A stretch of DNA of 64,000 bases, from contig CALWXC010000011.1 in assembly GCA_944385415.1 (NCBI GenBank), positions 1-64,000 of the forward strand, written 5' to 3'. The notes beneath the pieces were generated by a model. The model was not told the origin of the DNA. It made no database searches and was given only the letters and a program-made list of their open reading frames with translations. Shown piece by piece: positions 30,664 through 39,075 of this stretch (within the stretch, counting starts at the first letter, position 1; every line of letters starts with the position of its first letter). Source of the stretch: an uncultured Oscillospiraceae bacterium. Lineage in GTDB: Bacteria; Bacillota; Clostridia; Oscillospirales; Oscillospiraceae. The translations under genes and the position numbers were made by a program.

Positions 30664-31317
30664 ATGGTTATGGAACAAAATCAACTCACCCAATATGTGG
30701 GCAGCACCTGTCTGGTGTACAACGACACCAGCGAACTTCTCTTCTCCGGTGAAGTCGCATCGTACAGCAATACCCTTCGCGTCAATGTCATATACGACGC
30801 CGACACCTGCTGTCCCTACTGGACGCTGAAACCGGCCAGCAAAATTTATCTGCGGCTTCAGGATGAGCAGGATTCCAAACAGTTTATCATGCTGCATGGC
30901 ATGGTGGTCAACGCCACAAACGATCATTTCTTTATGCTGCCCCAGTTTATCACCTACAAGTCCAACGAACGGGAATACTTCCGGCAGTCCGTCCAGCTGC
31001 AAACCACCGTTTCTTTCCACAACGGCCAGCCGGTGCAGCACGATGGCACGATCGTGGATATCAGCGCCGGCGGTCTGTGTCTGCACAGTATGATGAACTA
31101 TCAGATTGGTGACTCCATTCAAATTGTTGGACAGCAGCTCCACTTCAGCGGCCCTGCCCACGATCTGGATTGTGTTGTGGTGCGGAAAACCCCGCAGCGC
31201 AACGCCATGCAGCCAAACGTTTACGGCTGCAGCTTCCGCTATCTGGACGAAGGCCACCTGGAACGGCTGTTCAGCGATATTTTTGTGCTGCAATGTTCCA
31301 AAATCCATACCAATTGA
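30664..31317 (+). CDS. PilZ-domain c-di-GMP-binding protein (YcgR-like)
   Basis: This 217-residue protein has an N-terminal YcgN-like beta region (residues 1-95) and a C-terminal PilZ domain. The c-di-GMP motifs are present: NEREYFRQSV (the RxxxR position, here R-x-x-x-R) near residue 100 and DISAGGLCLHS (D/N-x-S-x-x-G) near 137. YcgR-type proteins slow flagellar rotation or regulate surface polysaccharides. It follows the symporter by 37 bases and is closed by a strong terminator. Confidence 0.85.
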   Translation: MVMEQNQLTQYVGSTCLVYNDTSELLFSGEVASYSNTLRVNVIYDADTCCPYWTLKPASKIYLRLQDEQDSKQFIMLHGMVVNATNDHFFMLPQFITYKSNEREYFRQSVQLQTTVSFHNGQPVQHDGTIVDISAGGLCLHSMMNYQIGDSIQIVGQQLHFSGPAHDLDCVVVRKTPQRNAMQPNVYGCSFRYLDEGHLERLFSDIFVLQCSKIHTN

Positions 31318-31349
31318 GTACGATAACCGGAAACACCGGCGGTTTTACA

Positions 31350-31394
31350 AAGGAGCCGCGCCGGAGGCAACAGCCTCCGGCGCGGCTCCTTTTG
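31350..31394. terminator. Bidirectional terminator between PilZ and ferredoxin genes
   Basis: The 17-base arms at 31352-31368 and 31373-31389 (GGAGCCGCGCCGGAGGC and its complement) are exact inverted repeats with the loop AACA, followed by TTTTGAT. The two flanking genes are convergent. Confidence 0.93.
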
Positions 31395-31417
31395 ATATGG
31401 CTTAATGGCTGCTGTTC

Positions 31418-32104
31418 TTACAAAATACGGCCATCGGTGGAAATGGTGACCACATGGCAGGCCATGGCCTTGCCGCTGCGCTCCAGCGCCGTGCGGACCG
31501 CCCGCTCCAAACCACCGCAGCAGGGCACCTCCATGCGGGCCACAGTGACGGTGCGGATGTCGTTGGCCCGGAAGATGGCTTCCAGCTTTTCCTCGTACTG
31601 CACCGCGTCCAGCTTGGGACAGCCCACCAGCACAATTTTGCCTTTCAGGAGCTTCTCGTGGAAGGCCCCATAGGCAAAGGCCGTGCAATCGGCAGCCACC
31701 AGCAGGTCACAGCCGTCAAAATACGGGGCGTGGATGGGGGCCAGCTGAATCTGCACCGGCCACTGGCGCAGTCGGGAGGGCTGCTCCCCCGCCGGGGCCG
31801 GAGCCTCATCCCGCTGGAAAGCCATGGCCCGGCTGCCGGGGCATCCGCCCCCATGGTGGTGCTGCTTCCGGGCCTTTTCGGCCAAGACCGCCGCCTCGTC
31901 ATAGGCCGGGGCCTCCCGCTCCTCAAAGGTGATGGCCCCGGTGGGACAGGCGGGCAGACAGTCGCCCAGACCGTCGCAGTAGTGTTCCCGGGTCAGCCGG
32001 GCCTTGCCATCCACCAGTTCGATGGCCCCTTCATGGCATGCGGTCACGCAGGCCCCGCAGCCGTTGCAGGCTGTCGCATCAATGTGTATAATTTTACGGA
32101 TCAT
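31418..32104 (-). CDS. 4Fe-4S ferredoxin-type protein with C-terminal partner domain
   Basis: The 228-residue protein has two 4Fe-4S motifs in the first 60 residues (CNGCGACVTACHEGA and CDGLGDCLPACPTGA). A histidine/glycine-rich link (ARKQHHHGGGCPGSR) and a domain of about 130 residues with further cysteines (VGCPKLDAV, EVPCCGGLERAV) follow. The second part resembles iron-sulphur domains found in anaerobe oxidoreductases, but I cannot name it. GGAGGCAACGGCAA precedes the ATG. The gene is divergent from the Crp/Fnr gene, with 83 bases between, so the two are probably co-regulated. Such pairs often act in nitrosative or oxidative stress in clostridia (inference). Confidence 0.85.
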   Translation of the reverse strand: MIRKIIHIDATACNGCGACVTACHEGAIELVDGKARLTREHYCDGLGDCLPACPTGAITFEEREAPAYDEAAVLAEKARKQHHHGGGCPGSRAMAFQRDEAPAPAGEQPSRLRQWPVQIQLAPIHAPYFDGCDLLVAADCTAFAYGAFHEKLLKGKIVLVGCPKLDAVQYEEKLEAIFRANDIRTVTVARMEVPCCGGLERAVRTALERSGKAMACHVVTISTDGRIL

Positions 32105-32162
32105 TTGCCGTTGCCTCCTTGACTTTATAGGGGAATTGTATCATAATATGGTTGCATGTTCT

Positions 32163-32176
32163 GTTGTATTTCCAAC
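32163..32176. promoter_or_regulatory. Candidate Crp/Fnr-family operator between fdx and crp genes
   Basis: GTTGTATTTCCAAC is a palindrome of the form GTTG-N6-CAAC. A close relative, GTTTGAAATCCAAC, lies at 32872-32885 before the flavodiiron gene. Both positions would suit control by the regulator encoded between them. The link is inferred from similarity of two sites only. Confidence 0.4.
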
Positions 32177-32187
32177 GATAAGGAGCG

Positions 32188-32847
32188 ATGGAATTGGAAC
32201 CGCGAATTCTGGCCGCCTCTCCCCTGTTTGCCGGCGTGGACCCGGAGGACATCGGCAAAATGCTGTCGTGTCTGTCCATCCACCAACGCACCTATGAGCG
32301 GGAGGCCTATATCTGCACCGCCGAAGAACCGCCCAGGGAATTGGGCGTGGTCATCCGGGGCAGCGTCAATCTAATTAAGGAAGATTACTGGGGCAACCGG
32401 GCCATCATCACCAAAATCGGCGCCGGGGGCATCTTTGGGGAAGCCTGTTCCTGCATCGACGTTCCCTCCATGCCTGTCAGCGTGGTGGCGGCGGAACGGA
32501 GTGAAATTCTGTTCCTCAACTACCGGAAAGTCACCACCACCTGTCCCAACGCCTGTCCGTTCCACGCGGCGCTGATCCAGAATATGCTGTCCCTCATTGC
32601 CCGGAAAAACCTGATGCTCACCAACAAAATCTCCCATCTGGTCAAGCGGACCACCAGAGAAAAACTCCTGTCCTATTTTTCCGAGCAGGCGTCCCAGAGC
32701 GGCGGCAGCAGCTTTACCATTCCCTACAACCGCCAGGAGCTGGCCGACTACCTCAGTGTGGACCGCAGCGCCATGTCCACGGAGCTAGGCAAGCTGCGCA
32801 AGGAGGGCTTGCTGGAATTCCACAAAAACCAGTTTACCTTATTATAA
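32188..32847 (+). CDS. Crp/Fnr-family transcriptional regulator
   Basis: The 219-residue protein has a cyclic-nucleotide-binding-like beta barrel (residues 15-125, LGVVIRGSVNLIKEDYWGNR, GGIFGEACSCIDVP) and a C-terminal winged helix-turn-helix (about 165-215, YNRQELADYLSVDRSAMSTE). The cysteines Cys90-Cys92 region (ACSC) and CPNACPF near 117-123 could hold a redox-active or Fe-S site, but this is only suggested by spacing. It has divergent ferredoxin and downstream flavodiiron neighbours, so it probably senses oxygen, NO or redox state. Confidence 0.9.
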   Translation: MELEPRILAASPLFAGVDPEDIGKMLSCLSIHQRTYEREAYICTAEEPPRELGVVIRGSVNLIKEDYWGNRAIITKIGAGGIFGEACSCIDVPSMPVSVVAAERSEILFLNYRKVTTTCPNACPFHAALIQNMLSLIARKNLMLTNKISHLVKRTTREKLLSYFSEQASQSGGSSFTIPYNRQELADYLSVDRSAMSTELGKLRKEGLLEFHKNQFTLL

Positions 32848-32871
32848 AAAAGCTAAAATTTTTTCCAATTT

Positions 32872-32885
32872 GTTTGAAATCCAAC
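32872..32885. promoter_or_regulatory. Candidate operator upstream of the flavodiiron gene
   Basis: GTTTGAAATCCAAC resembles the GTTG-N6-CAAC site before the Crp/Fnr gene. It is part of a longer imperfect palindrome TTGTTTG-N8-CAGACAA (32870-32891). It lies about 60 bases before the flavodiiron start. Confidence 0.4.
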
Positions 32886-32946
32886 AGACAATTTTAGGAA
32901 TCAATGTTATTATATTGTAGAAATTATGAAGGAGGCAATCTGATCC

Positions 32947-34788
32947 ATGTATTGTGTGAAGAAATTACAGGAAGATCTCTACTGGGTAGGCGCCAGCGAC
33001 CGCCGTCTGGCCCTGTTTGAAAATATTTACCCCATTTCCCGCGGCGTGTCCTACAACGCCTATGTGGTGCTGGACGAAAAGACCGTGCTGATGGACACGG
33101 TGGACCACTCCGTCAGCAGCCAGTTCTTTGAGAACCTGGAGCATGTGCTGAACGGCCGTCCCCTGGACTATCTGGTGGTCAACCACATGGAGCCCGACCA
33201 CTGCGCCACCGTAGAGGAAGTCGTCCGCCGCTACTCCGGCGTCACCGTCGTGGGCAACGCCAAGACCATGCCCATGCTGCGGAACTTCTTCACCTTTGAT
33301 GTGGACGGTCATTCCCTGGTGGTCAAGGAGTTTGACACCCTCTGCACCGGCAAGCACACCTTCACCTTTGTTATGGCGCCCATGGTCCACTGGCCCGAGG
33401 CCATGGTGACCTATGATGTCACCACCAAGACCCTGTTCTCCGCCGACGCTTTCGGCACCTTCGGCGCCCTCAATGGCAACATCTTTGCCGACGAGGTCAA
33501 CTTCGAAACCGAGTGGCTGGACGACATGCGCCGCTACTTTACCAATATCGTCGGCAAGTACGGCACCCAGGTCCAGGCATTGCTGAAGAAGGCCGCCACC
33601 ATTGAAATTGAGATGATCTGCCCCCTGCACGGCCCCGTGTGGCGCAAGAACATCGGCTGGTTCATCGACAAGTACCAGCACTGGAGCCGTTATCAGCCCG
33701 AGGAAACCGCCGTCATGATCGCCTATGGCTCCGTCTACGGCAACACCGAGAACGCCGCCACCATTCTGGCCAACGAGCTGGCTGACCGCGGCATCCGCAA
33801 CGTGGTCATGTACGATGTGTCCGTGACCCATCCCTCCGTCATCGTGGCCGAGGCTTTCCGCTGCAGCCACTTGGTCTTCGCCTCCACCACCTACAACGCC
33901 AACATTTTCGCCAACATGGAGACGGTTCTCACCGATCTGCAGCACCACAACCTGCAAAACCGCGTGGTGGGCATCATCCAGAATGGTTCCTGGGCTCCCA
34001 CCTCCGGCCAGCTGATGCGCGAGTGCATCTCCTCTATGAAGAACATGACCATTCTGGACGCCCAGGTGGACATCCTGTCCTCCGTCAAGGACGCCCAGCG
34101 GCAGCAGCTGGTGGCCCTGGCCGACGCCATCGCCGATTCCATGCCCAAGCCCGTGGTCATCGATCACAGCCAGCAGATTGAGCCCAACGCCATGTTCAAG
34201 CTGAGCTATGGCCTCTTCGTCCTGACCACCAAGGACGGCGACAAGGATAACGGCTGCATCATCAACACTGTCACCCAGCTGACCGATGTGAAGAAGCGCG
34301 TTACCATCGCTGTCAACAAGGCCAATCTGAGCCACGACACCATCCTCAAGACCGGCGTGTTCAACGTGTCTGTCCTGACCCAGGAGGCTCCTTTCTCCCT
34401 GTTCCAGCGCTTTGGTTTCCACAGCGGCCGCGATACCGACAAGTTCGAGGGCTTCGCCTGCACCGAGCGCAGCGAGAACGGTCTGGTGTATCTGAACAAG
34501 TACGCCAACTCCTTCCTGTCCTGCAAGGTCACCGAGACCTATGACTACGACACCCACACCCTGTTTGTAGCCGATGTGACCGAGGCCCGTGTGCTGAACA
34601 ACGAGCCCTCCATCACCTACGCCTACTACTTCGACAACACCAAGCCGAAGCCTCAGCCTGCCGATCCCGAGCAGAAGGGCTGGGTCTGCAAGATCTGCGG
34701 CTATGTCTACGAGGGCGAGGATATCCCCGCCGACTTCATCTGCCCCCTGTGCAAGCACGGTGTGGCTGATTTTGAGAAAATCGGTTAA
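32947..34788 (+). CDS. Flavodiiron protein fused to flavin reductase and rubredoxin
   Basis: The 613-residue protein has four parts. The first is a metallo-beta-lactamase diiron domain with ligands in NHMEPDHC (His80, Glu82, Asp84, His85) and later VHWPEA, SADAFG and CPLHGP. The second is a flavodoxin domain from about 255 (MIAYGSVYGNTENAA). The third is a flavin-reductase-like domain from about 415 (FKLSYGLFVLTTKDG). The fourth is a C-terminal rubredoxin (VCKICGYVYEGEDIP and CPLCKHG). Flavodiiron proteins reduce O2 and/or NO to harmless products; the fused domains supply electrons. Normal core enzymes have about 400 residues, so this is an extended, self-contained version typical of anaerobes. 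GAAGGAGG precedes the ATG. Confidence 0.95.
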   Translation: MYCVKKLQEDLYWVGASDRRLALFENIYPISRGVSYNAYVVLDEKTVLMDTVDHSVSSQFFENLEHVLNGRPLDYLVVNHMEPDHCATVEEVVRRYSGVTVVGNAKTMPMLRNFFTFDVDGHSLVVKEFDTLCTGKHTFTFVMAPMVHWPEAMVTYDVTTKTLFSADAFGTFGALNGNIFADEVNFETEWLDDMRRYFTNIVGKYGTQVQALLKKAATIEIEMICPLHGPVWRKNIGWFIDKYQHWSRYQPEETAVMIAYGSVYGNTENAATILANELADRGIRNVVMYDVSVTHPSVIVAEAFRCSHLVFASTTYNANIFANMETVLTDLQHHNLQNRVVGIIQNGSWAPTSGQLMRECISSMKNMTILDAQVDILSSVKDAQRQQLVALADAIADSMPKPVVIDHSQQIEPNAMFKLSYGLFVLTTKDGDKDNGCIINTVTQLTDVKKRVTIAVNKANLSHDTILKTGVFNVSVLTQEAPFSLFQRFGFHSGRDTDKFEGFACTERSENGLVYLNKYANSFLSCKVTETYDYDTHTLFVADVTEARVLNNEPSITYAYYFDNTKPKPQPADPEQKGWVCKICGYVYEGEDIPADFICPLCKHGVADFEKIG

Positions 34789-34828
34789 ACTACCTACATA
34801 ACTCTAAAGTTTTAAGGAGGAATTTCCC

Positions 34829-34990
34829 ATGGCTAAGTATGTTTGCGACGTTTGCGGTTATGTCTATGACGAGGCTGCCGGCGATCCCGACAACGGCATT
34901 GCCCCCGGTACCGCCTGGGCCGACGTACCCGAGGATTTCGAGTGCCCCCTGTGCGGCGTAGGCAAGGACCAGTTCTCCGAGGAAGCCTGA
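34829..34990 (+). CDS. Rubredoxin
   Basis: This is a 53-residue rubredoxin. The iron is bound by Cys6 and Cys9 ([12 protein letters not shown]) and by Cys39 and Cys42 ([11 protein letters not shown]), the normal rubredoxin spacing, with the conserved DPDNGI and PGTAW between. AAGGAGG lies eight bases before the ATG. It follows the flavodiiron gene by 40 bases and precedes a strong terminator, so the two form an operon. It probably carries electrons to the flavodiiron protein or related reductases. Confidence 0.96.
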   Translation: MAKYVCDVCGYVYDEAAGDPDNGIAPGTAWADVPEDFECPLCGVGKDQFSEEA

Positions 34991-35022
34991 TCTCTGCCGC
35001 TTCATAGCAACCGGTACAAAGC

Positions 35023-35061
35023 TGCCGGGTACAGTCCCATGGGACTGTACCCGGCAATTTT
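35023..35061. terminator. Terminator after the rubredoxin gene
   Basis: TGCCGGGTACAGTCCC at 35023-35038 is the exact inverse of GGGACTGTACCCGGCA at 35041-35056, followed by ATTTTTCTT. It can also serve the converging lipoprotein gene. Confidence 0.93.
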
Positions 35062-35063
35062 TC

Positions 35064-35627
35064 TTATGTGAACAGAAACGCCGCGCCAATCAGTGCCGTG
35101 ACCAAGCCGCCCATGGCTTCCACCTGCAATGCCACATCGGTGGGCTCTGCGTTCTCATACCGCCATCCATAGTGCAGCTGCCACATCTTGCGCGGAAATG
35201 CCAGATGGACAATACCCAGCAGAAGCAGGAACCCGCCCAGGACCGGGTGGGAGTCGGACCGGTCGCGCTCCAACCGTTGGTTCAGCTGCAAAATGTCCCA
35301 CACTTCCTCTCCCGAAATGTACTTGTCCGGGTCGTAATCCTCGCTCCATCCTCCATAGCCGACCCTGTCTCCCCGGCTCCACTGATAGGTGGACCCGTCG
35401 GGATATATGACCTCCAACTCCACCTGGCCCCCATGTCCTTTCACGGAAAAGCTGCACACCGCACCATCCACCGTGATGGTTTGTTCCGTATGATTCACCG
35501 TATAAACTTTTCCGTCACACTCTATATTGTAGACTGCGGCGTCCTCCTCTTTGCCGCAGGCCGTCAGAACCGTCAGCAGCAGCGCCAGCAGCAATAGGAA
35601 GCGGCACAAACTCCGTGTTTTCTCCAT
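35064..35627 (-). CDS. Lipoprotein with two C-terminal membrane helices
   Basis: The 187-residue protein is read from the ATG at 35627, nine bases after AAGGAG. It has a lipoprotein signal ending LTVLTAC (Cys near residue 24), an extracellular beta-rich domain, then two hydrophobic helices (VLGGFLLLLGIVHLAFP and GGLVTALIGAAFLF) separated by a loop with NAEPTDVALQVEAM. This last part resembles DUF6199-type proteins. A lipid anchor together with two membrane helices is unusual. The function is unknown, and it stands alone between a terminator and the oxidoreductase gene. Confidence 0.7.
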   Translation of the reverse strand: MEKTRSLCRFLLLLALLLTVLTACGKEEDAAVYNIECDGKVYTVNHTEQTITVDGAVCSFSVKGHGGQVELEVIYPDGSTYQWSRGDRVGYGGWSEDYDPDKYISGEEVWDILQLNQRLERDRSDSHPVLGGFLLLLGIVHLAFPRKMWQLHYGWRYENAEPTDVALQVEAMGGLVTALIGAAFLFT

Positions 35628-35685
35628 AGTCCATCGCTCCTTTTCCATACAGCCGATACAGAAAACAGGCATTTCGGGCAGCGTA

Positions 35686-36636
35686 TCACCTCCAGTTTCG
35701 GTAGATCTCCTCGATGGCCTCCATGGCGGCCACACTCAGCTCCTCTGTCACCACGGGGCTGGTGATCCGGTTTTCCGACAGACACTCCTGCACATGGCGC
35801 ACCTCGTAGACCAATTCGTGGTCACAGGGAAATTCCAGCGTCTCCGGTTCCCTGCCGTCGGCGTGAATGGTCAGGGTACGGGCTTTCCAGTAGAGGGGCA
35901 GCTCCATAAAGCCCCGTTCCCCATAAAACCGCGCCCCATCCTGGAGCATGGCCTTTGTACTGTTGGCTGCTGTGAACAGGACGCCGTTTTCCATACGGCC
36001 CGCCAGCATATACTGGCACTCGCCGCCCTCCGGCGACGGGGTCCAGACGCCGCTGCACGTCTCCAGCGGGCCGAAGAGCCACAGCAGCAGTTCCATAACA
36101 TAGATGCCGCTGGACAGCAGGGTACCGCCGCCGTCGGCCCGACGGAACATCCAGCCGTTGTAATCGGGGGAAAAGGAGTGGCGGAACTCCGCCAGATGGA
36201 TTTTTCCCACGTCGCCCCGCTCCACCCGCTCTTTCAGCGCCAGGACGGCAGGCAGAAACAGCATTTTCTGGGCTTCCATCAGGAGCAGGCCCCGCTGCCG
36301 GGCCAAAGCAAACAGTTCCCGCGTCTGCCGGGACGAGGTGGTGCAGGGCTTTTCACACAGAACATGCTTTCCGGCCAGCAGAGCCGCTTTAGCCCATTGG
36401 TAATGCTGGCCGTTGACAGTGGACAGATACACCACGTCCACATTGGGGTCCCCCAACAGCTGGTCATGGCTGCCGTAGGCTGTGGGAATGTTCCATTCCG
36501 CCGCCTTTGCCCGTGCCTTTTCCAGGGACCGGGAGGACAATGCCACCACTTCCCCGCCGCCCGCCGCCCGGACGGCGGCCACAAACCGGGGCGCAATGGA
36601 CGAGGTACTGAGGAGACCGTATCGAATGGGTTTCAC
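35686..36636 (-). CDS. Gfo/Idh/MocA-family NAD(P)-dependent oxidoreductase
   Basis: The 316-residue enzyme starts at GTG (36636), eight bases after GGAGG. It has an N-terminal Rossmann fold (IRYGLLSTSSIAPRFVAAVR; the usual GxGxxA is here STSSIA), the catalytic-lysine motif HVLCEKPCTTS (EKP, about residue 90) and the C-terminal alpha-beta substrate domain. Members oxidise or reduce sugars, inositols or dihydrodiols; the substrate cannot be predicted. It is a single gene with a terminator upstream. Confidence 0.87.
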   Translation of the reverse strand: MKPIRYGLLSTSSIAPRFVAAVRAAGGGEVVALSSRSLEKARAKAAEWNIPTAYGSHDQLLGDPNVDVVYLSTVNGQHYQWAKAALLAGKHVLCEKPCTTSSRQTRELFALARQRGLLLMEAQKMLFLPAVLALKERVERGDVGKIHLAEFRHSFSPDYNGWMFRRADGGGTLLSSGIYVMELLLWLFGPLETCSGVWTPSPEGGECQYMLAGRMENGVLFTAANSTKAMLQDGARFYGERGFMELPLYWKARTLTIHADGREPETLEFPCDHELVYEVRHVQECLSENRITSPVVTEELSVAAMEAIEEIYRNWR

Positions 36637-36658
36637 AGAAAAACCTCCTTCTGCCAAA

Positions 36659-36684
36659 AAATCCGGGCTTTCGCCCGGATTTTT
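36659..36684. terminator. Terminator between aspartate aminotransferase and oxidoreductase genes
   Basis: ATCCGGGC at 36661-36668 pairs with GCCCGGAT at 36673-36680, with A6 before and T5 after, so it works on both strands. Here it ends the aminotransferase transcript. Confidence 0.9.
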
Positions 36685-36694
36685 ATGGATGTTC

Positions 36695-37972
36695 TTATTT
36701 GCCCATGAGCTTTTCCAGCGCGGCCATACGGACACAGACGCAGAAAACCTCCATGGCGGCCTCCAGTTCGGCCACCGGGGGCAGGGACGGCGCAATGCGG
36801 ATGTTGGAATCCTGGGGGTCCTTGCCATAGGGGTAGGTGGCGCCGGCGCCGGTCATGACCACGCCCGCCTCCTTGCACAGGGCCAGGGCCCGCTTGGCGG
36901 TGCCGGGCATGGTGTCGTAGCTGACAAAGTAACCGCCCTTGGGACGGCACCAGCTGCCGATGCCCAGGGGAGCAATCTCCCGATCCAGCATATCCACCAC
37001 GGCGTCGAACTTGGGCTTCATGATGGCGGCGTGCTTCTTCATCAGCTCCAGGGTGTGGGCCTTGTCCTTGAGGTAGCGGACGTGGCGCAGCTGGTTAACC
37101 TTGTCATAGCTGATGACCTGAACCGTCAGCAGCTTCTGCATATAGGCCATATTGGCCTCGGAGGTGGCGAAGACGGCCACGCCCGCGCCGGGCAGCGTCA
37201 CCTTGGAGGTGGAGGCGAACTCAAAGACCATATCGGGGTTACCAGCCTCGCGGCACACGGTGAGAATGTCCCGGAACGGTACAAAATCGCCGTCAAACTC
37301 ATGGATGCAGTAGGCGTTGTCCCACATGATGGTGAAATCCGGAGCAGCAGGCTTCAGGGCGGCCAAACGGTCAATGACGGCGTCGGAATAGGTGATGCCC
37401 TGGGGGTTGGAATACTTGGGCACACACCAGATGCCCTTGACCGCCGGGTCCTTGACGGCTTCTTCCACGGCGTCCATGTCGGGGCCTTCCTCGGTCATGG
37501 GAATGGTAATCAGCTCCATGCCAAAGGACTCGGTGACCTTGAAGTGGCGGTCATAGCCGGGGGACGGACACAGGAACTTGACCACATCCTCCTTACACCA
37601 GGGGCGTTCACTGTGGAGCAGGCCGTGGGTGAATGCCTTGGAAATCACATCATACATGAGGTTCAGGCTGGCGTTGCCGCCGGCAAAGACCTCCGAGGGC
37701 TTACAGCCCAGAATCTCCGCAAAGAGGGCGCGGCAGGCGGGCACACCGGCCAGCTCACCGTAGTTACGGACGTCCATACCGTCTGCCACGCAATCCTCCG
37801 GCGTGGAGAGGACGGTCAGAATATCGCTGACCAGGTCCAGCTGCGCCTTGCCGGGCTTACCGCGGGACATGTCCAGCTTGAGGTTTTTGGCCTTGGCCGC
37901 CTCAAAGGCAGCGGTAACAACGTCGTATTCCTGTTGCAGCTGGGCTGCGGTCAGAGTTGCATATGCAGTCAT
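36695..37972 (-). CDS. Aspartate aminotransferase, type Ic
   Basis: This 425-residue PLP enzyme is of the type Ic aspartate aminotransferase kind (PF12897-like). It has the opening LTAAQLQQEYDVVTAAFEAA, the phrase LDMSRGKP, VRNYGELAGVPACRALFAEI and the PLP-binding lysine Lys257 (FASTSKVTLPGAG), plus GGYFVSYDTMPGTAK near the C-terminus. It interconverts aspartate and 2-oxoglutarate with oxaloacetate and glutamate. A consensus-like promoter lies directly upstream (38011-38039) and a terminator directly after it. Confidence 0.87.
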   Translation of the reverse strand: MTAYATLTAAQLQQEYDVVTAAFEAAKAKNLKLDMSRGKPGKAQLDLVSDILTVLSTPEDCVADGMDVRNYGELAGVPACRALFAEILGCKPSEVFAGGNASLNLMYDVISKAFTHGLLHSERPWCKEDVVKFLCPSPGYDRHFKVTESFGMELITIPMTEEGPDMDAVEEAVKDPAVKGIWCVPKYSNPQGITYSDAVIDRLAALKPAAPDFTIMWDNAYCIHEFDGDFVPFRDILTVCREAGNPDMVFEFASTSKVTLPGAGVAVFATSEANMAYMQKLLTVQVISYDKVNQLRHVRYLKDKAHTLELMKKHAAIMKPKFDAVVDMLDREIAPLGIGSWCRPKGGYFVSYDTMPGTAKRALALCKEAGVVMTGAGATYPYGKDPQDSNIRIAPSLPPVAELEAAMEVFCVCVRMAALEKLMGK

Positions 37973-38010
37973 GGTATGACCCCTTTCAATCTATTTGTAC
38001 TTATATCAGT

Positions 38011-38039
38011 ATTCTACTGTCCGTATGGGATAAAGTCAA
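38011..38039 (-). promoter_or_regulatory. Sigma-A promoter of the aspartate aminotransferase gene
   Basis: On the minus strand TTGACT (38039-38034) and TAGAAT (38016-38011) are 17 bases apart, 38 bases before the start codon. Confidence 0.8.
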
Positions 38040-38068
38040 ACGGCATTTTACTTTACTTTTTGCAAGAT

Positions 38069-38097
38069 TTGCGGTATTTTCTTGTATAGAATATAAC
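38069..38097 (+). promoter_or_regulatory. Putative promoter of the amidohydrolase gene
   Basis: TTGCGG at 38069-38074 and TATAAC at 38092-38097 have a 17-base spacer. It is divergent from the aminotransferase promoter. Confidence 0.6.
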
Positions 38098-38171
38098 ACA
38101 GTCCATCATTGAAGTACATCAAAATACAATTGTCTATCACACATAGACTATCAAAAAAGGAGGCATCGGAC

Positions 38172-39035
38172 ATGCTGGGAGACTGTCACATCCACCTGGC
38201 ATTGGACGGGTATGATTACAAGGCGGCGTTGGGCCGCCACCGGGAGGCCGTGGATGACGAACCCATCCACGCAGCCCTGGTCCGGTATCGGGAATTAGGC
38301 GTTACCTTTCTGCGAGACGGCGGCGACAAATTTGGCGTCAGCCGCCGGGCCAAGGAGTTGGCGCCCCAATACGGCATCGATTACCGCAGCCCCATCTTCC
38401 CCATCCACCGAAAGGGCCGTTACGGCGGTTTTATCGGTCGGGGCTACGATGATCTCACAGAGTACCGGCAGCTGGTGGCGGAAGCCAAGGCCCAGGGGGC
38501 CGATTTCATCAAACTGATGCTATCGGGTATCATGGATTTTTCCCACTTCGGCGTCATTTCCGACGATCCCTTGCCGCCGTCGGAGGTCCACGATCTGGTG
38601 GCCATTGCCCACGATGCGGGCTTTCCCGTCATGGCCCATGTCAACGGCGCGGACCGCATGGCGGCGGCCCTGGACGCGGGCATTGACTCTCTGGAGCACG
38701 GCGGCTATGCCAATGACGAGGTTTTGCACCAGCTGGCGGAATCCAAAACTGTCTGGGTGCCCACGCTGGTGACCATCGCCAATCTCCGGGGGGCGGGCCG
38801 GTTCCCCGAAGAGGATGTCCAGCGGTTGACGCGGCTCCATATGGACAATATTGCCGTGGCCCATCGTTATGGAGCGGTCATTGCCTTGGGCAGCGACGCC
38901 GGGGCCTGGCGGGTCCCCCACGGCAGCGGCACCGCCGATGAGCTGGCCCTGCTGACGGAGGTGCTGGGACCGGACGCCACAGAACTTTTACAAATTGGTG
39001 AAAAAATTCTCTGCCAGCGGTTTTCCTTTTGTTGA
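38172..39035 (+). CDS. Amidohydrolase-family metal-dependent hydrolase
   Basis: The 287-residue enzyme starts at the ATG at 38172 after GGAGGCATCGGAC. It has the N-terminal metal site CHIHLA, a later Lys in DFIKLML, His in VMAHVNGADR and LEHGGYAND, and the Asp in ALGSDAGAW, all typical of the amidohydrolase TIM barrel. It is shorter than many members (about 380-400) because the flanking beta-sandwich domain is missing. The substrate is unknown; the closest character is that of imidazolonepropionase/prolidase-like enzymes. Confidence 0.82.
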   Translation: MLGDCHIHLALDGYDYKAALGRHREAVDDEPIHAALVRYRELGVTFLRDGGDKFGVSRRAKELAPQYGIDYRSPIFPIHRKGRYGGFIGRGYDDLTEYRQLVAEAKAQGADFIKLMLSGIMDFSHFGVISDDPLPPSEVHDLVAIAHDAGFPVMAHVNGADRMAAALDAGIDSLEHGGYANDEVLHQLAESKTVWVPTLVTIANLRGAGRFPEEDVQRLTRLHMDNIAVAHRYGAVIALGSDAGAWRVPHGSGTADELALLTEVLGPDATELLQIGEKILCQRFSFC

Positions 39036-39075
39036 GGATGCATTATAATAGAGGTGCAGGAAAGGAGGAAACTCT

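Noticed and set aside
32965-34758. 597-codon minus-strand frame opposite the flavodiiron gene
   Set aside because: Antisense shadow; metal-binding and rubredoxin motifs are on the plus strand.
36482-38089. 535-codon plus-strand frame over the aminotransferase
   Set aside because: Antisense shadow crossing a terminator and two minus-strand genes.
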